Shown here piece after piece: positions 6,703 to 9,848 of a stretch of DNA of 9,848 nucleotides. The stretch is from Candidatus Moraniibacteriota bacterium (lineage in GTDB: Bacteria; Patescibacteriota; Minisyncoccia; Moranbacterales; UBA2206): positions 1,902 through 11,749 of the forward strand of contig JAHFOP010000031.1 in NCBI GenBank assembly GCA_023261605.1, written 5' to 3'. Below the pieces are notes generated by a model. It was given only the letters and a program-made list of their open reading frames with translations. It did not search any database and was not told the origin of the DNA. How positions within the stretch are numbered: position 1 is the first letter of the stretch; the number at the start of each line of letters is the position of its first letter. Both the position numbers and the translations under genes were made by a program.

Positions 6703-8046
6703 ATGAAAACAAACTCCCTGTTCTTATTAGCTATCTTTTTCCTGTTCGGCTTGTTTCTCTTTCAAGCACCTTTCGTCAGCGCCAGCACTCCTTGCACATC
6801 AACTGATGGAAGAAACGGCACTTGCACCACCTCAGCAGCTGATATAACTTGCGCGGACGGTACAGAGTTGGCTGTTTCCGATACTGCCAACTGTCCGCAT
6901 TGCTGTGTAGCCAAGAAAACAAGCGACGGATCAGGGTGCGCGTCAAAAAACGGAACTTGCACGCCAAACTCTGTATCAGGAGGCAGTGCTTGCCAAGGAA
7001 CGCTTGTTCCTGTCAATGAGGTTAATGACTGCGGTTCAAATAGTAGTTGTTGCATGACTACGGCTGATCGAGACAAAATCCTGCCACCCACAACAGCTTG
7101 CTCTTCCGCTGATGGAAAGACTGGGACTTGCAGCACATCTGCTTCAGGTTGCATAGGAAACACCACATCAATCACACCGCTCACGCCTTGTTCCAACAAT
7201 GCCCCATGTTGCGCAGCTGTTAACAATACTCCTTCTTCCTCTAGCAGTGCCACCCAATCAGGGCTCGTTCCTTGTGGCAATGGCAACAGTCCAGCCAATG
7301 CTTGCACGCTGTGTCATTTTATTATCGGCTTCCACAACCTGGTCGACTTCGGTTTGAAATTGCTTGTCACTTTAACAGTAGTTGGAATTTTTATTTCCGG
7401 CGTGATCTATATCATTTCCGCCGGCAACGAACAACTTCTGACCCAAGCCAAAACTTTTCTTTCCGCCAGCCTCATTGGTTTCACGGTTGTTCTGGCCGCT
7501 TGGCTCCTGGTTAACGTCATAATGTGGGCGTTATCATATAATACCTCCGTCATTCAACAAACTAATTGGTGGACCTTTACCTGCTCTACTGCCTCCGCAA
7601 CAACTCAAGCAGCTCAAACAACTCAAACAAACCCGACTGGCACGGTTGGAGCAGCGTGTTCTGCGTTGCCTAATCAAGTTCCAACACAATGCGGCGACGC
7701 ATCAGCCGAGCTCAACACGCTCACCCAGTGTATTGCTGGAAAATTGAATAATAATGTTCAAATAACTTCCGTCTCCGATGGCAATGGCGGACTGACTTGT
7801 TATCAATCACACCCAACTTGGAGTCAATGTCCTTCTTCTGGTGGTTCAGACTGTTGTTATCATGCCAAAAATTCTTGCCACTATGGAGGAACTTGCGGCG
7901 GCGCATCTCTGGCTGTTGATTTGAAACCCTACAATGGCTCAACTGACAGCACTCTGACTAGCGCTATCACTGACTGTGGCGGCAGACCAAATCCTGAAGG
8001 AACACATGTTCACGCCAGCGTCCAAACATCTTGCTGCACGTTGTAG
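6703..8046 (+). CDS. Three Cys-rich repeats, pilin-like two-helix module and M15-type (DD/LD-carboxypeptidase-like) domain
   Basis: 447 residues. A signal peptide ends at about VSA (25-27). Residues 31-170 hold three tandem six-cysteine repeats, each ending in CC and containing GTC. After a Ser-rich spacer comes a second pilin-like module: PCGNGN at 190-195, CTLCH at 201-205, helices at about 218-240 (ending IISAGN) and 253-278 (AAWLLVNVI), with QAK between them. The C-terminal part has SCHYGG (His393), LAVDL (Asp406) and EGTHVHAS (Glu432, His435, His437). The order His...Asp...ExxH fits the zinc ligands and catalytic Glu of M15 peptidases such as VanX-type enzymes, which cut peptidoglycan peptide stems. 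The His-to-Asp distance of 13 is larger than the usual seven (SxHxxGxAxD), with a cysteine-containing insertion, so this is a divergent member at best. Export and many disulfides suggest an oxidising outer compartment. It follows the small anchored protein by 45 bases and precedes the propeller gene by 30. Confidence 0.87.
   Translation: MKTNSLFLLAIFFLFGLFLFQAPFVSASTPCTSTDGRNGTCTTSAADITCADGTELAVSDTANCPHCCVAKKTSDGSGCASKNGTCTPNSVSGGSACQGTLVPVNEVNDCGSNSSCCMTTADRDKILPPTTACSSADGKTGTCSTSASGCIGNTTSITPLTPCSNNAPCCAAVNNTPSSSSSATQSGLVPCGNGNSPANACTLCHFIIGFHNLVDFGLKLLVTLTVVGIFISGVIYIISAGNEQLLTQAKTFLSASLIGFTVVLAAWLLVNVIMWALSYNTSVIQQTNWWTFTCSTASATTQAAQTTQTNPTGTVGAACSALPNQVPTQCGDASAELNTLTQCIAGKLNNNVQITSVSDGNGGLTCYQSHPTWSQCPSSGGSDCCYHAKNSCHYGGTCGGASLAVDLKPYNGSTDSTLTSAITDCGGRPNPEGTHVHASVQTSCCTL
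6793..7212 (+). repeat. Three tandem six-cysteine protein repeats
   Basis: Cysteines fall at residues 31, 41, 50, 64, 67, 68; 79, 86, 97, 110, 116, 117; and 133, 143, 150, 163, 169, 170 of the surrounding protein. Each unit reads C-x6 or x9-C-x6 to x10-C-x12 or x13-C-x2 or x5-CC, with GTC at the second cysteine. Units one and three share a DG..GTC start. The spacing implies three small disulfide-knotted modules made by internal duplication, now diverged at DNA level. Confidence 0.85.
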
Positions 8047-8076
8047 GTTTGATTTATTATTTTTTTATTTTATTCT
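8047..8076 (+). promoter_or_regulatory. U-rich 30-base leader without Shine-Dalgarno
   Basis: The gap between the M15-domain gene and the propeller gene is almost entirely T and A (ATTATTTTTTTATTTTATTC) and contains no AGGAGG-like motif and no hairpin that could act as a terminator. It probably only serves translation start of the next gene, as a U-rich leader of the type that can be bound by ribosomal protein S1 in other bacteria. Confidence 0.3.
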
Positions 8077-9231
8077 ATGTCCATCCTCAAAAAAATCTTT
8101 TTTCTATCTCTTTTTATGCTAGCCCTCTCTCTGCTTTTTTGGGGTGTTTATAATTTATCTTTTAAAAGCCCTACACCTAGCGATGCCCTGAAAAATACAC
8201 CCCCAGCTGTCACTCTCGACAAAAACAGTGCCGCCTCAACTGATTTGATTGGCAAGATCTCTGCTGTTTCAAAAGAAGCAGTGTTAGCTCCAACGCTTTC
8301 TGCTGACGGCGCCAGTCTCAATTATTTTTCTCCGCAGTCCGGGCAAGTAATGCAAGCAGATTTCTACGGAAACATCCAAAAAACATTAGCTGAAAAAAAT
8401 ATATCCGGACTAGTGGACGCTTTTTGGTCAGTGGATAAACTTAAGGCTATCATTAAAATTGCGCCAACCTCAGACGCACCCTATTTCGCTTTTTATGATT
8501 TGTCCGCGCAAACAATTGCTCCTCTTAAAAACAATTTAGATCAGGTCACTTGGCAAACCAATGCCAATCGCATTTTGTATAAATTTTATGATGCCCAAAG
8601 CCAAGAGCGAACCTTGAATATTTCTGATCCAGACGGAAGCCACTGGACAAAAATCGCTGATATTCCATACAAAAACATATCTGTCGCTCAAGTTCCACGC
8701 ACCGGATTGGTCTCTTTTTGGAATTCCGGCGATGCCTATCAAAAAACCAGCTTTCAAGTCACACCTATCATTGGTGGGGGCTCGAAAATACTTGACGCCA
8801 CCAGTTTCGGCTCTGATTATCTTTGGAGCCCTTCAGGTGATCGGATCTTGGTCAGCCACACAAACGCAATAGGCGGTGGGGAGATGCAACTGGGCGTTAT
8901 GAATGCTAATGGGGGAGAATATAAAAACCTAGGCGTTCCGACTTTCGCCAGTAAATGTGTTTGGGGGAAGGATGGCGTCACTGTTTTTTATGCCTTACCG
9001 GGAGGCATTCCTGACAACGCAGTTTTGCCCAATGATTACAAGACCGGAAAATTCAAAACAGCGGATACTTTTTGGAAAGTTAACATAAAAACAGGAGAAA
9101 AAACTCGACTCGTAGAAATTGCTGACATCGCCGGACAATACGATGCCAGTCAACTATTTTTAAATCAAAGTGAAAGCCTGCTCTTTTTCGTGAATAAACT
9201 TGATAACAAATTGTATAAAATAGCGCTCTGA
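8077..9231 (+). CDS. Membrane-anchored TolB/WD40-like beta-propeller protein
   Basis: 384 residues. A basic start (MSILKK) and one hydrophobic helix at about 7-25 form a signal anchor, followed by a Pro/Ser/Thr spacer. From about residue 70 the protein shows repeated four-strand beta blades, each opening with a tryptophan or similar strand and an Asp/Gly turn: APTLSADGASLNYFS, AFWSVDKLKAIIKIAP, VTWQTNANRILYKFYD, LWSPSGDRILVSHTN, CVWGKDGVTVFYALPG and LFLNQSESLLFFVNKLDNK. This pattern, with the 'W(S)xDGxxI' turn and 'N.dG....L' strands, fits TolB-like or PD40-type propellers of six or seven blades. Such propellers act as protein-interaction platforms in the envelope; no catalytic motif was seen. 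It is the last plus-strand gene and ends in TGA followed directly by TAA. A structural or docking role for the neighbouring secretion-like machine is inferred from the row of genes. Confidence 0.85.
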   Translation: MSILKKIFFLSLFMLALSLLFWGVYNLSFKSPTPSDALKNTPPAVTLDKNSAASTDLIGKISAVSKEAVLAPTLSADGASLNYFSPQSGQVMQADFYGNIQKTLAEKNISGLVDAFWSVDKLKAIIKIAPTSDAPYFAFYDLSAQTIAPLKNNLDQVTWQTNANRILYKFYDAQSQERTLNISDPDGSHWTKIADIPYKNISVAQVPRTGLVSFWNSGDAYQKTSFQVTPIIGGGSKILDATSFGSDYLWSPSGDRILVSHTNAIGGGEMQLGVMNANGGEYKNLGVPTFASKCVWGKDGVTVFYALPGGIPDNAVLPNDYKTGKFKTADTFWKVNIKTGEKTRLVEIADIAGQYDASQLFLNQSESLLFFVNKLDNKLYKIAL

Positions 9232-9238
9232 TAATCCG

Positions 9239-9848
9239 TTACTGTTTTTTTAAAGCTAAAAAGCTCATCCAAAAAATAACCGCCAAGTCATTTTTGAAAT
9301 ACGTCGTATCAAAAAAGCCGTGCGCTAATATATACATAAGAACACCCAAAGCCAAAACCGACAGTAGGTTTTGGTTTTTATTTTTCCACATATCTTTAAA
9401 TAGAAAAAATACCAGTCCCAAAAAACCACTTATTCCCAAAATGCCACCAGAAAGCCAAAAATCCAGATATAAGTTTTGCGGATGTGGCACAGCCCACTCC
9501 AAATAGGGCGGATAAAATTTTTGATACTCTAGATAAGTTTTTTGAAAATTGGCCGCGCCAATTCCAAACACCCAATTGTTTTCAATCATTTGCCCAGTGG
9601 CTTTCCAAATAATAACCCGTGAAGCCAAAGAAGATCGCGGAGCAAATTCAATCAAACTATTGAATTTTTCCTGCCTACTTTGCAAAATAAAAAGAACCAG
9701 GACTAGACCGGCCAACGCCAGAAAATATCTTAGAAAAATTTTTTCCTGCATCTGTCGCTTATTTAGCAGAAAAACCAGCCCCAAACTAAAAATGGTCGCG
9801 CCCAAAGACGAAAAAGAACTGGTAAAAAACAAGGCCAAAAAAAGAATA
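9239..9848 (-). CDS. O-antigen ligase/polymerase-like (Wzy/WaaL) membrane protein, C-terminal part (5' end outside window)
   Basis: The frame stays open to the right edge; the TTG at 9836-9838 is internal, so only about 202 residues of the C-terminal part are visible, roughly half of a usual 400-450 residue member. Seen from the N-terminal side: two membrane helices (IFSLGLVFLLNKRQ and FLALAGLVLVLFIL), then the large outer loop with SLASRVIIWKATGQMIEN, WVFGIGAANFQ and VPHPQNLYLDFWLSGGILG, then further helices. The Arg..W, G.G..NF and H..N.YL...GG..G elements are the typical signature of the PF04932-type O-antigen ligase domain, including the loop histidine needed for glycan transfer in WaaL. 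It would join or polymerise lipid-linked glycans at the outer face of the membrane. It converges on the propeller gene with seven bases between stops, so it belongs to another transcription unit, probably surface polysaccharide synthesis. Confidence 0.85.
   Translation of the reverse strand, partial: ILFLALFFTSSFSSLGATIFSLGLVFLLNKRQMQEKIFLRYFLALAGLVLVLFILQSRQEKFNSLIEFAPRSSLASRVIIWKATGQMIENNWVFGIGAANFQKTYLEYQKFYPPYLEWAVPHPQNLYLDFWLSGGILGISGFLGLVFFLFKDMWKNKNQNLLSVLALGVLMYILAHGFFDTTYFKNDLAVIFWMSFLALKKQ

Noticed and set aside
6762..7307. 181-residue open frame on the minus strand
   Set aside because: It lies wholly opposite the Cys-repeat gene, and its composition is explained as the antisense of Cys/Ser/Thr codons; no start context or domain supports it.
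9229..9234. TGA followed by TAA, considered as a sign of recoded TGA (as in Gracilibacteria/SR1)
   Set aside because: No gene in the window contains an in-frame TGA, as would be expected if it coded for glycine, so TGA is most simply a normal stop here.
1..9848. CRISPR arrays, tRNA or rRNA genes, insertion sequences
   Set aside because: No direct-repeat/spacer pattern, no cloverleaf-like sequence with the T-loop motif, and no transposase or terminal inverted repeats were seen.

Overview
The window looks like a chromosomal segment of a Patescibacteria (Candidate Phyla Radiation) bacterium, probably of a Parcubacteria-like lineage. This is inferred from the gene set, not from a marker gene. 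The pointers are a VirB4-type ATPase followed by a compact row of exported or membrane proteins, two proteins carrying the short two-helix 'GG..Y..SAGN....AK' pilin-like module common in that group, tiny intergenic gaps, and start codons without Shine-Dalgarno motifs. The code is the standard bacterial one: TAA, TAG and TGA all occur as stops and no frame needs TGA to be read through.

Layout: positions 3-9231 hold eight plus-strand genes in one row, with gaps of 7-45 bases between them. They are (1) the C-terminal ATPase half of a VirB4/TraC-type secretion ATPase, cut by the left window edge; (2) a 207-residue membrane protein with a basic helical N-terminus; (3) a Phe-rich membrane protein resembling CPBP/Abi proteases with degraded active-site motifs; (4) an 872-residue exported, C-terminally anchored protein with calcium-binding-type loops and Ig/PKD-like repeats; (5) a pilin-like module joined by a poly-glycine linker to a lysozyme-like domain; (6) a small anchored exported protein; (7) a protein with three six-cysteine repeats, a second pilin-like module and a C-terminal domain with an M15-type peptidase metal-ligand pattern; (8) an anchored beta-propeller protein. 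A convergent minus-strand gene, cut by the right edge, encodes the C-terminal part of an O-antigen ligase/polymerase-like membrane protein.

Working model (inference): genes 1-8 form the distal part of an operon for a VirB4-powered, type IV secretion-like cell-envelope machine. The most interesting point is that both pilin-like proteins carry predicted peptidoglycan-cleaving domains of complementary type, one lysozyme-like (glycan strand) and one M15-like (peptide stem). Peptidoglycan hydrolysis, which classical systems assign to a separate VirB1-type protein, would here be built into the membrane or pilus subunits. The large Ig-like protein and the propeller would be surface or periplasmic scaffold or adhesion parts. 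No tRNA, rRNA, CRISPR array, insertion sequence or convincing intrinsic terminator was seen.
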